Origin: Pseudomonadota bacterium
GTDB taxonomy: Bacteria > Pseudomonadota > Gammaproteobacteria > Steroidobacterales > Steroidobacteraceae
DNA length: 32,259 nt
NCBI GenBank assembly: GCA_021785405.1
Contig: JAJYFF010000028.1
Location: forward strand, 1 to 32,259
Direction of reading: 5' to 3'
Below, piece after piece: positions 24,339 to 31,164 of this stretch; within the stretch, counting starts at the first letter, position 1; every line of letters begins with the position of its first letter. The notes beneath the pieces are model-generated. The model was given only the letters and a program-made list of their open reading frames with translations, was not told where the DNA came from and searched no databases. Made by a program: the position numbers and the translations under genes.

Positions 24339-25556
24339 ATGCCGAGCGGAATCAAGGACAAGGTCGTGATCGCCGGGATGGGCTGCTCGAAGTTCGGCGA
24401 GCGCTGGTCCGCCGGTCCCGACGACCTCATGGTCGAGGCGTTCGGCGAGGCGCTCGCCGACGCGGGGATCGAACGCGACCGGATCGAGGCGGCCTGGCTG
24501 GGGGTGTTCTTCGACGAACAGAGCACCGGCAAGTCCTCGTTGCCGATGTCGATGGCGCTGCGCCTGCCGAACGTGCCGACGACCCGGGTGGAGAACCTGT
24601 GCGCGACCGGCACCGAAGCACTGCGCGGCGCGGTCTACGCGGTCGCCGCCGGCGCTTGCGACATCGCACTCGCGATGGGCGTGGAGAAACTGAAGGACAC
24701 GGGCTTCGGCGGACTACCCGAGCGCACCAAGGGTACGTTCGAGGATCTGTACCTGCCGAGCAGCACCGCACCCGGCGCGTTCGCGCAACTCGCAAGCGCC
24801 TACGCCCACGCCTACGGCTACTCGATCGATGAGCTCAAGCGCGCGATGGCGCACGTCTCCTGGAAGAGCCACGAGAACGCGGTGCGCAATCCCAAGGCAC
24901 ACCTGCGCAACCGCATCACGATCGAGCAGGCGCTCGAGGCGCCGATGATCGCCTACCCGCTCGGCGTGTACGATTGCTGTGGCGTCAGCGATGGGGCTGC
25001 CTGCGCGATCGTCACGACGCCGGAAATCGCCCGCAGCCTCGGCAAGCGCGATCTGGTGTCGGTGAAGGCCCTGCAGCTCGCGCCGAGCAACGGCGTGGAG
25101 ATGGGGCATCAGTCCTGGGACGGCACGCACACGCTGACCACGCCGCTCGCCGCGCAGCGTGCCTACCGCGAGGCGGGCATCCGCGATCCGCGCGCCGAAC
25201 TCGACCTGATCGAGGTGCACGACTGCTTCTCGATCACCGAGCTCGTCGTGATGGAGGATCTGGGGCTTTCCGACCTCGGACGCGCGCCGCACGACATCCT
25301 CGACGGCCGCTACGATCGCGACGGCGCGATTCCCTGCCAGATCGACGGGGGCCTCAAGTGCTTCGGTCATCCGATCGGCGCGAGCGGCCTGCGGATGGCT
25401 TACGAGATCTACCTGCAGTTGCTCGGTCGCGCCGGCGAACGGCAGCTGCGCGGCCGCGGCGGCCGCGGGCCCGCGCTCGGCCTCACGCACAACCTGGGCG
25501 GGATTCCGAACCGCAACGTCGCCAGCGTCTCGGTGCTGGGGCTGCTCGCGACCTGA
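24339..25556 (+). CDS. SCP-x-type thiolase
   Basis: A 405-residue thiolase. The nucleophile is C88 in ENLCATGTEAL. HDCFSITEL holds H294, and GGLKCFGHPIGASG holds H344, the GHP histidine. The C-terminal NLGG motif is the SCP-x form and lacks the usual third cysteine. GAGG precedes ATG 24339 in the 21-bp gap from the fusion gene. Family members cleave or form C-C bonds: biosynthetic thiolases, the retro-aldol Ltp2 of steroid side-chain loss, or the acetyltransferase PhlC. With a DUF35 partner beside it, an aldolase or deacylase reaction on a CoA or aryl-ketone substrate is more likely than plain beta-oxidation. This is inference. Confidence 0.9.
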   Translation: MPSGIKDKVVIAGMGCSKFGERWSAGPDDLMVEAFGEALADAGIERDRIEAAWLGVFFDEQSTGKSSLPMSMALRLPNVPTTRVENLCATGTEALRGAVYAVAAGACDIALAMGVEKLKDTGFGGLPERTKGTFEDLYLPSSTAPGAFAQLASAYAHAYGYSIDELKRAMAHVSWKSHENAVRNPKAHLRNRITIEQALEAPMIAYPLGVYDCCGVSDGAACAIVTTPEIARSLGKRDLVSVKALQLAPSNGVEMGHQSWDGTHTLTTPLAAQRAYREAGIRDPRAELDLIEVHDCFSITELVVMEDLGLSDLGRAPHDILDGRYDRDGAIPCQIDGGLKCFGHPIGASGLRMAYEIYLQLLGRAGERQLRGRGGRGPALGLTHNLGGIPNRNVASVSVLGLLAT

Positions 25557-25587
25557 CCACGACGCACCACCGGGGAGGGACATCGAC

Positions 25588-26154
25588 ATGACCGACACCA
25601 CGTTCACACGCATCCCGCGCGCGGATCTCGCGGTCGAGTGGCAAGGGGCCTGGGACACGCTGCATCGCCTCACCGGCGATGCGACCTTCGTCGAGGTGTT
25701 CGCGCAAGCGCCGGAGATGCTGCGATTCGTGATGCAGCAGTTCTACGCGAAGGTGTTCTTCGGCGGCCAGGTCGCGCAGCGCTACAAGCAGCTCGCGCGC
25801 CTGCAGCTGTCGCTGATCCACGGCTGTCGGACCTGCAACCAGCAGAACGTGCCCGGCGCGCTCGAAGCGGGCTTCACGCCGGCGCAGATCGACGCGTTGG
25901 TCGAGGGCCGCCTGGAGGCCTTCTCGTCCGCGGAGCGCGCGGTCATCGAATACGCGCGCCAGGTCGCGCTGCCGAACCTGCAGGGACGGATGACACCCGA
26001 GTTGTTCGCGCGCCTGCGAGCGCACTTCTCGGAGGCCGAGATCCTCGAGCTCGGCACCGCGATGGCCGTGATCTCGGGGATGGCGAAGCTGTCGTTCGTG
26101 CTCGACCTGGTCGAACGCGAGCCGTATTGCCCGTTCCAACCCGCGGCCGCCTGA
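25588..26154 (+). CDS. AhpD-like / carboxymuconolactone-decarboxylase-family protein
   Basis: A 188-residue all-helical protein of the CMD/AhpD superfamily. The redox-type motif is HGCRTC (C80, C83), but the histidine normally 4 residues later is N87, so the classical peroxidase relay is incomplete. Similar proteins are common next to aromatic-degradation operons. It is the last gene of the Rieske 2 operon, with GGGAGGGA 31 bases before its ATG region. Roles could be alkyl-peroxide handling, CoA-linked lactone chemistry or none known. It converges on a minus-strand SDR. Confidence 0.8.
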   Translation: MTDTTFTRIPRADLAVEWQGAWDTLHRLTGDATFVEVFAQAPEMLRFVMQQFYAKVFFGGQVAQRYKQLARLQLSLIHGCRTCNQQNVPGALEAGFTPAQIDALVEGRLEAFSSAERAVIEYARQVALPNLQGRMTPELFARLRAHFSEAEILELGTAMAVISGMAKLSFVLDLVEREPYCPFQPAAA

Positions 26155-26220
26155 GGGGGCGTGGCGGGAGCGACCGCAGCGACGGCGGCGGCGCGAACGA
26201 CGAGTGACGAGTGACTGGGC

Positions 26221-27105
26221 TCAGCGCCCCGAGACCCGAAAGTAGTCCGGGATGCCGGCCGGCCAATCCTCGCCCCAGTTCTGCCGGCCGCCGTCGACCG
26301 TGAGCACCTCGCCGGTGATGAACTTGCCGGTCGGCGCGGCGAGATAGACCACTCCCTGCGCGATGTCGAGCACGTCGCCCAGGCGCTTCATCGGGTTCGA
26401 GAATACGAACGCCTCGGCCGCCTCGCGCGGATAGACGTTCAGACCTTCGGTGCCGATCGATCCCGGCGCAAGACAGTTCACACGGATATTGAGCGGAGCC
26501 CACTCGATCGAGACCGATTTGCTGAGATAGATCACACCGGCGCGCGCGGCGGCGGTGTGCGCGACCTGGGGCATCCCGCGGTTGACGACCGCGACGATGT
26601 TGACGATCGACCCCGGCCGCTCGTGCTCGCGCCAGAGGCGCGCCGCCTGCTGCATCATGTACCAGGTACCGTTCAGGTTCGTGTCGATGACCGCATGCCA
26701 GCCCTTCACGGTGAAGTCGATCGCGGCCTGGGGAAACTGTCCGCCCGCGCTGTTGACCAGCACGTCGAGCCGGCCGTAGCGCTCCCACACCTCGTCGAAG
26801 AGCCGCGCGACCTGCTCGGGATCGCGAATGGTCATCGCACGGGTCATCACCGACCGGCCGAGGTGCTGCTCGATCCCAGCGGCGGTCGCCGCCAGCTTGT
26901 CGGCACTGCGGCTGCAGACGACGACCTCGGCGCCGAGCCGTGCGAGCACGTACGCGGTCGCGCGACCGATCCCGCTGCCGCCGCCCGAGACGAGGCAGAC
27001 CTGTCCGGCGAGCAGATCTGCGCGATACGCCAGCGGCCGACTCGCGAGTTCGGCCTCGGTCAGGCCCCATTGCTTCGGTGGGTCGCGCAGCACAGAGTTG
27101 GTCAT
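26221..27105 (-). CDS. DECR-like SDR (enoyl-CoA reductase type) with altered active site
   Basis: A 294-residue SDR. SGGGSGIGR (residues 40-48) is the cofactor motif. The active region GMPQVAHTAAARAG (177-190) lacks the Y-x3-K: T184 and R188 stand in its place. It closely resembles peroxisomal 2,4-dienoyl-CoA reductases, whose QVHAGSAKA segment likewise lacks the tyrosine, but that family keeps the lysine. The later NIRVNCLAPGSIGTEGL also fits that group. I infer reduction of an unsaturated acyl-CoA using NADPH, with the Lys-to-Arg change as a caution. ATG 27105 is divergent from the ligase gene across an operator. It is a lone gene, convergent with the AhpD gene. Confidence 0.85.
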   Translation of the reverse strand: MTNSVLRDPPKQWGLTEAELASRPLAYRADLLAGQVCLVSGGGSGIGRATAYVLARLGAEVVVCSRSADKLAATAAGIEQHLGRSVMTRAMTIRDPEQVARLFDEVWERYGRLDVLVNSAGGQFPQAAIDFTVKGWHAVIDTNLNGTWYMMQQAARLWREHERPGSIVNIVAVVNRGMPQVAHTAAARAGVIYLSKSVSIEWAPLNIRVNCLAPGSIGTEGLNVYPREAAEAFVFSNPMKRLGDVLDIAQGVVYLAAPTGKFITGEVLTVDGGRQNWGEDWPAGIPDYFRVSGR

Positions 27106-27164
27106 GAGGTTCTCGATGCGGGTGTCGGCCTCGGCGCCGCCGATCCTGGTGTTGTTGGAGCGGT

Positions 27165-27193
27165 AGTATAGAAGGGCCGGTTCTCAAAAGAAA
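27165..27193 (-). promoter_or_regulatory. Promoter of the DECR-like SDR gene
   Basis: On the minus strand TATACT (27170-27165) is a good -10, with TTTCTT (27193-27188), a weak -35, 17 bp upstream. The -35 touches the operator at 27191-27208. The leader would be about 55 bases. Confidence 0.45.
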
Positions 27194-27208
27194 CAGGACT
27201 GACTGTTT
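27191..27208. promoter_or_regulatory. Palindromic operator between DECR-like SDR and acyl-CoA ligase
   Basis: AAACAGGACTGACTGTTT matches 14 of 16 arm positions, with a perfect right arm and A/T-rich flanks. It can serve both divergent genes. On the plus side TTGTTT (27207-27212) and a weak TAGTGT (27229-27234) give a possible ligase promoter. Confidence 0.65.
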
Positions 27209-27272
27209 GTTTTTGGATCGGGGCATGCTAGTGTCCAACTCAATCGCTGCATCGAGCAGGGGCTGATCACTC

Positions 27273-29147
27273 ATGGCTGTATCCAAGCGGACCACGCGCG
27301 GTGCGCGCAAGAGTTCCCCTCCACCACATCGCGGCTCCGCGAAGGCGGTCGGTGCGAAACGCGCCGCGGCGACCCGAACCACGGCGCGAGCCGCCGCTCG
27401 CCGGCCGGCGAAACCCGCACGTGCCGCCGTCCGGCCGAGCGCGAAGCGCGCCCGGGGCGTGACGCCGGTCGTGCCGCCGGCGGCGACGCGGGTCGAGGAT
27501 CTCGCGTCGCTGCGCATTGCCGTGACGACGATGGGGGATCTGCTGCTTTCGGCCGCGGATCGTTACCCGAAGACGCTCGCGCTCGTATTCCCGGACGCGG
27601 AGTTCACCTACGAGGAGCTCGCGGCGCGCGCGCTGCGACGCGCGCGCAGTCTGCTCGCGCTCGGCGTGAAGCCGCGCGACAAAGTCGGCATCCTGATGCA
27701 CACCTGTCCGGCGTTCGTCGAGGTGTTCTTCGCCGCGTCGCTGTGCGGCGCCGTGGTCGTGCCGATCAATGCGCGCTACCGCTCTACCGAGCTGAATTAC
27801 GTGATCGAGAACGCGGACATCGCGACGCTGGTCACGACCGACGCGATCGCCGAGCAGGTGAGCTTCGTCGAGCGCTTGGGCGGCGCATTGCCCGACCTCA
27901 AGTCGCAGCACGATCCGCGCAGGCTACGACTCGCGCAGGCACCGAAGCTGCGCAACATCGTGATGATCGGCGAATCGACGCCGCACGGCTTCGTTTCGCA
28001 GCGCGATTTCGACCGCGCGGCCGAGGACGTGGCGGAGATCGCCGTGCACCGCACGCGCCTCGGCGTGCGCGTGCGCGACGTCGGGTTGATGCTCTACACG
28101 TCCGGCACCACCGCGCATCCGAAGGGCTGCCTGATCACCCACGAGGCGCAGGTGCGCAACTCGATCGCACTCGGCCGCCACCGCTATCAGCTCACGCACG
28201 CCGACCGCTTCTGGTCGCCCCTGCCGATGTTCCACATCGCCTCGGTCCTGCCGATGCTCGCGATCTTCGACGTCGGCGGCACCTACCTCACGATGGGTCA
28301 TTTCGATCCGGGCGTCGCGCTGAAGATGCTCGAGAAGTACGAGGTCACCGCGACCTACCCGTGCTTCGTGACCATCATGCAGGGACTCATCTACCACCCC
28401 CACTTCGCGAAGACGAACCTGAAGCGGGTGCGGCTGATGAACTCGAACTTCGCGGTGCAGCCGCCAGAAGTCGCCGAGTCGATCATGCGGGCGATGCCGC
28501 AAGCCTTGCAGGTCGGCAGCTTCGGCATGACCGAGACCGCCGGAACGGTGTGCACCGGCGCGCCCGACGAGCCGCAGGTGTCGCGAATCAGCCGGCTCGG
28601 CCGTCCCCTGCCCGGCCTCGAGGTGCGCATCGTCCAACCCGACACCGGCGAGGAGGCGGCCACGGGCCAGCGCGGCGAAGTACTGGTGCGCGGCTACAGC
28701 ACGCTCGAGGGGTACTACAAGGATCCCGAAAAGACCGCTCAGGCGATCGACGCCGAGGGCTGGTTCCACACCGGCGACATCGGCTCGCTCGACGAGCACG
28801 GCGCGATCATGTTCCACGGCCGTTACAAGGACATGCTCAAGGTCGGCGGCGAGAACGTCGCCGCGGCCGAGATCGAGGCGGTGCTCGCGCGCCATCCGGC
28901 GGTCAAGCTCGCTCAGGTGGTCGGCATCCCCGACGAGAAGTACGTCGAGGTGCCGGCGGCGTTCGTCGAGCTCAAGCCCGGCAAGAAGGCGAACGAGGCC
29001 GAGTTGATCGCTTTCTGCAAGCGCGAGGTCGCCGGATTCAAGGTGCCGCGCGCCGTGCGCTTCGTCGAGGAGTGGCCGATGTCCTCGAGCAAGATCCAGA
29101 AGTTCCGGCTGCGCGACGATCTGGTCCGCGAACTCGGGCTCGGCTGA
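27273..29147 (+). CDS. AMP-forming acyl-CoA synthetase with a basic N-terminal tail
   Basis: A 624-residue ANL-family ligase. The phosphate-binding loop is YTSGTTAHPKG (from Y275), then FGMTETAG, YKDPEKT, GWFHTGDIG and the C-terminal hinge GRYKDMLKVGGEN. The late segment SSSKIQKFRL carries the catalytic lysine region. The catalytic part begins near residue 87. The first 62 residues hold 19 Lys/Arg and no Asp/Glu, with many Ala, Pro and Thr, resembling a histone-H1-like tail. The start ATG 27273 has AGGGG about 11 bases upstream; ATG 27531 would remove the tail but has no ribosome-binding site. The enzyme should convert a carboxylic acid to its CoA ester using ATP. Substrate unknown. Confidence 0.92.
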   Translation: MAVSKRTTRGARKSSPPPHRGSAKAVGAKRAAATRTTARAAARRPAKPARAAVRPSAKRARGVTPVVPPAATRVEDLASLRIAVTTMGDLLLSAADRYPKTLALVFPDAEFTYEELAARALRRARSLLALGVKPRDKVGILMHTCPAFVEVFFAASLCGAVVVPINARYRSTELNYVIENADIATLVTTDAIAEQVSFVERLGGALPDLKSQHDPRRLRLAQAPKLRNIVMIGESTPHGFVSQRDFDRAAEDVAEIAVHRTRLGVRVRDVGLMLYTSGTTAHPKGCLITHEAQVRNSIALGRHRYQLTHADRFWSPLPMFHIASVLPMLAIFDVGGTYLTMGHFDPGVALKMLEKYEVTATYPCFVTIMQGLIYHPHFAKTNLKRVRLMNSNFAVQPPEVAESIMRAMPQALQVGSFGMTETAGTVCTGAPDEPQVSRISRLGRPLPGLEVRIVQPDTGEEAATGQRGEVLVRGYSTLEGYYKDPEKTAQAIDAEGWFHTGDIGSLDEHGAIMFHGRYKDMLKVGGENVAAAEIEAVLARHPAVKLAQVVGIPDEKYVEVPAAFVELKPGKKANEAELIAFCKREVAGFKVPRAVRFVEEWPMSSSKIQKFRLRDDLVRELGLG

Positions 29148-29161
29148 GCGCGTCGAAACCC

Positions 29162-29695
29162 ATGAGCGCCTTCGTACCGCTGTTCGGACCGATCGTCCAG
29201 AACGCCTACGTGGTCGCCGATCTGCAGGCCGCGGTCGCGCATTGGACCGACAAGGTCGGCGTCGGTCCGTTCTACCTGATGGAGCACGTCGCTTTTGGCG
29301 ACGTCTGGTTCCGCGGCGCGCCGCTCACGCTCGATCTATCGGTCGCCATCGCCCAGTGGGGCGAGATCCAGGTCGAGCTCGTCACGCAGCACGACGCCTC
29401 GCCGTCGATCTACCGCGAGTTCGCGGCGCGTCACGGCGAGGGACTGCAGCACGTCGGCGTGATGACGCCTTCGGTCGAGCAACACCTGCGCCGCCTCGCG
29501 GACCGCGGCATCGAACCGGTGCAGCACGGCGCGACCGCGAACGGCATGCGCTTCGCCTACGTGTCGACCGACGCGCATCCTGGCGCCATGATCGAGCTGA
29601 TCGAGTCGGGCCCCGCGGTCGACGCGTTCTTCCTGATGGTGCGCAACGCGGCGCGCGGCTGGGACGGCTCGCGTCCGCTGCGTCGGCTCCGCTGA
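29162..29695 (+). CDS. VOC-family (glyoxalase-like) protein 1
   Basis: A 177-residue vicinal-oxygen-chelate protein. The strands GPIVQNAYVVADLQ and LQHVGVMTPS give the paired beta-alpha-beta-beta-beta modules, and MIELIESG near the end supplies the usual glutamate ligand region. It begins 14 bp after the ligase stop; the frame upstream is shadow. Members include glyoxalases, methylmalonyl-CoA epimerases and extradiol dioxygenases. It resembles the next gene (GVGPFYL-, YRG/FRG-P), so the two arose by tandem duplication. A metal-dependent epimerase or lyase step on a CoA or diol intermediate is possible. The substrate is unknown. Confidence 0.82.
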   Translation: MSAFVPLFGPIVQNAYVVADLQAAVAHWTDKVGVGPFYLMEHVAFGDVWFRGAPLTLDLSVAIAQWGEIQVELVTQHDASPSIYREFAARHGEGLQHVGVMTPSVEQHLRRLADRGIEPVQHGATANGMRFAYVSTDAHPGAMIELIESGPAVDAFFLMVRNAARGWDGSRPLRRLR

Positions 29696-29721
29696 CGGAC
29701 GCGCGGCGACGGTTCGAGGCG

Positions 29722-30273
29722 ATGTTCGGCCTACCCTCCCGACCGGTTCAGATCGCCTATCACGTCGCCGACCCGGCGCGCGCTGCGCGCGAATGCGCGC
29801 GCGACTTCGGCTGGGGGCCGTTCTACCTGTTCGCGCACATCCCGCTCGCGCGCTGCGTATACCGCGGCCGTCCCGCGCACTGGGACCACAGCTCGGCCTA
29901 CGGCCAAGCGGGGAGCCTCATGGTCGAGTTGATCGCGCAGCACGACGATCAACCCTCGGTGCTGCGCGACACCTACGCGCGCGAGGCGGTCGGCGTGCAC
30001 CACGTCGCGCACTTCGTGCCCGATCTCGCCGCGGCGCTCGCGGCGGCGCGCGCCGCCGGCGTCGAGGTCGCGTTGGAGGCGACCACCGCGACCGGCACCG
30101 AATTCGCGATGCTCGACCTGCGCGCGCGGCTCGGCCACATGGTCGAGTTGTACGCGCCGGACGGCGGTCTGGCGAAGTTCTACCGCTACGTCGAGCGCGC
30201 GGCCGAGGGTTGGGACGGCACCGATCCGCTGCGCGCGATCCCCACGAGGAGCGCAACCGATGGCTCGCATTGA
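29722..30273 (+). CDS. VOC-family (glyoxalase-like) protein 2
   Basis: A 183-residue VOC protein similar to its upstream neighbour. The landmarks are VQIAYHVADPARAA, GWGPFYLFAHIPL, VHHVAHFVPDLA and GHMVELYAPDGG, with His and Glu candidates for the metal site. ATG 29722 fits the family start; the open frame farther left is shadow. A GAGG lies close before the ATG. The last 14 bases overlap the SDR 5 start, which argues for translational coupling. It may form a heterodimer with VOC 1 or act on a different stereoisomer. No function can be assigned by sequence. Confidence 0.82.
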   Translation: MFGLPSRPVQIAYHVADPARAARECARDFGWGPFYLFAHIPLARCVYRGRPAHWDHSSAYGQAGSLMVELIAQHDDQPSVLRDTYAREAVGVHHVAHFVPDLAAALAAARAAGVEVALEATTATGTEFAMLDLRARLGHMVELYAPDGGLAKFYRYVERAAEGWDGTDPLRAIPTRSATDGSH

Positions 30274-31099
30274 AGGCAAGGTCTCGATCGTGCTCGGCGC
30301 GGCTGGCCAGGACAACATGGGTCAGACGATCGCGCGCCGATTCGCCGCCGAAGGCGCGCGGGTGATCGTCGCTGGACGGCGGGAGGAGCCGTTGCGCGCG
30401 CTCGCCGCCGAGCTCGACGGCGCGTATCGCGTCTGCGACGTGACTCGCAGTGACGAGGTCGCCGGGCTCGCGGCGTTCGCGGTGGAACGCTTCGGCCGGA
30501 TCGACGCGGCGGTCAACTGCACTGGCTGGGCGCCGATGACCAAGCTCCTCGACGTGCGCGAGGCTGAACTCGACGCGCTGTGCGCGCTGCAGTTCAAGGG
30601 TGTGTATTTCTTCCTGCAGCACATGGTCGCACAGATGACCGAGCACGGCGGCGGCTCGATCGTGCAGATGTCCTCGGCGTCGGCCTACGCGCTCCTATAC
30701 AACCACGCGGCCTACATCGCCACCAAGACCGCCGGTGACGCGCTGGTGCGCTGTTTCGCGAACGAGTTCGGCATCAAGGGCGTGCGCGTGAACTCGATCG
30801 CACCGGGACTCACCGCGAGCCCGATGACGGAGCGCGAGATCGGCCTGCCCGGACTCGTCGAGGCATTCGTCAAGGAGTATCCCCTCGGGCGCATCGGCAC
30901 CGCCGACGACATCGCCAACGCCGCGCTCTGGCTGGTCTCGGACGAGAGCTTCGTCACCGGCCAGGTGCTGCAGGTCAACGGCGGACTCACCCTGCGGCGC
31001 AACCCCAGTCCGCGCGAGATCAACGCGAGCCTGCGCGCGCACGCACCGCAGGCCGCGGCCGCGAGCACCCCCGGCGCCGCAAAAAACAGTCAGCCGTGA
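30260..31099 (+). CDS. SDR-family oxidoreductase (SDR 5)
   Basis: A 279-residue SDR. The catalytic residues are S138/S139, Y152 and K156 (AAYIATKTAG), and VNSIAPGL follows. The glycine motif is unusual: LGAAGQDNMGQ is longer than the normal TGxxxGIG, which is a feature of enoyl-reductase-like subgroups. The C-terminus carries about 25 extra residues rich in Ala and Pro that lead to the stop. GAGGAG is 9 bases before ATG 30260. The gene overlaps VOC 2 by 14 bp, and its own stop lies inside the next operator (31084-31105). Likely an NAD(P) dehydrogenase or reductase on a ring or side-chain hydroxyl. Confidence 0.9.
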   Translation: MARIEGKVSIVLGAAGQDNMGQTIARRFAAEGARVIVAGRREEPLRALAAELDGAYRVCDVTRSDEVAGLAAFAVERFGRIDAAVNCTGWAPMTKLLDVREAELDALCALQFKGVYFFLQHMVAQMTEHGGGSIVQMSSASAYALLYNHAAYIATKTAGDALVRCFANEFGIKGVRVNSIAPGLTASPMTEREIGLPGLVEAFVKEYPLGRIGTADDIANAALWLVSDESFVTGQVLQVNGGLTLRRNPSPREINASLRAHAPQAAAASTPGAAKNSQP

Positions 31100-31105
31100 T
31101 TGTTT
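31084..31105. promoter_or_regulatory. Variant palindromic operator with 6-bp spacer, over the SDR 5 stop
   Basis: AAACAGTC (31084-31091), a 6-bp spacer AGCCGT, then GATTGTTT (31098-31105). Arms match the consensus at 15 of 16 positions, but the spacing is 4 bp longer than in the other sites. The TGA of SDR 5 (31097-31099) lies inside it. It may bind the same regulator in another register, or be a degraded copy. Confidence 0.5.
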
Positions 31106-31128
31106 TCCAGCGACGGCCTGCTTAACAT
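31100..31128 (+). promoter_or_regulatory. Promoter of the Rieske 3 gene
   Basis: TTGTTT (31100-31105) and TAACAT (31123-31128) are exactly 17 bp apart, the same layout as at the SDR 1 and TonB promoters, with the -35 in the right arm of the operator. GGAGGAG at about 31152 then serves ATG 31165. Confidence 0.5.
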
Positions 31129-31164
31129 CGGTCCGCGCCCCAACGTCCATCGGAGGAGTCGCCC

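Noticed and set aside
26185-26220. Short direct repeat GACGAGTGAC-GAGTGAC near the AhpD/SDR convergent gap
   Set aside because: Only one short repetition, in a 66-bp gap, with no link to a mobile element or site of known type.
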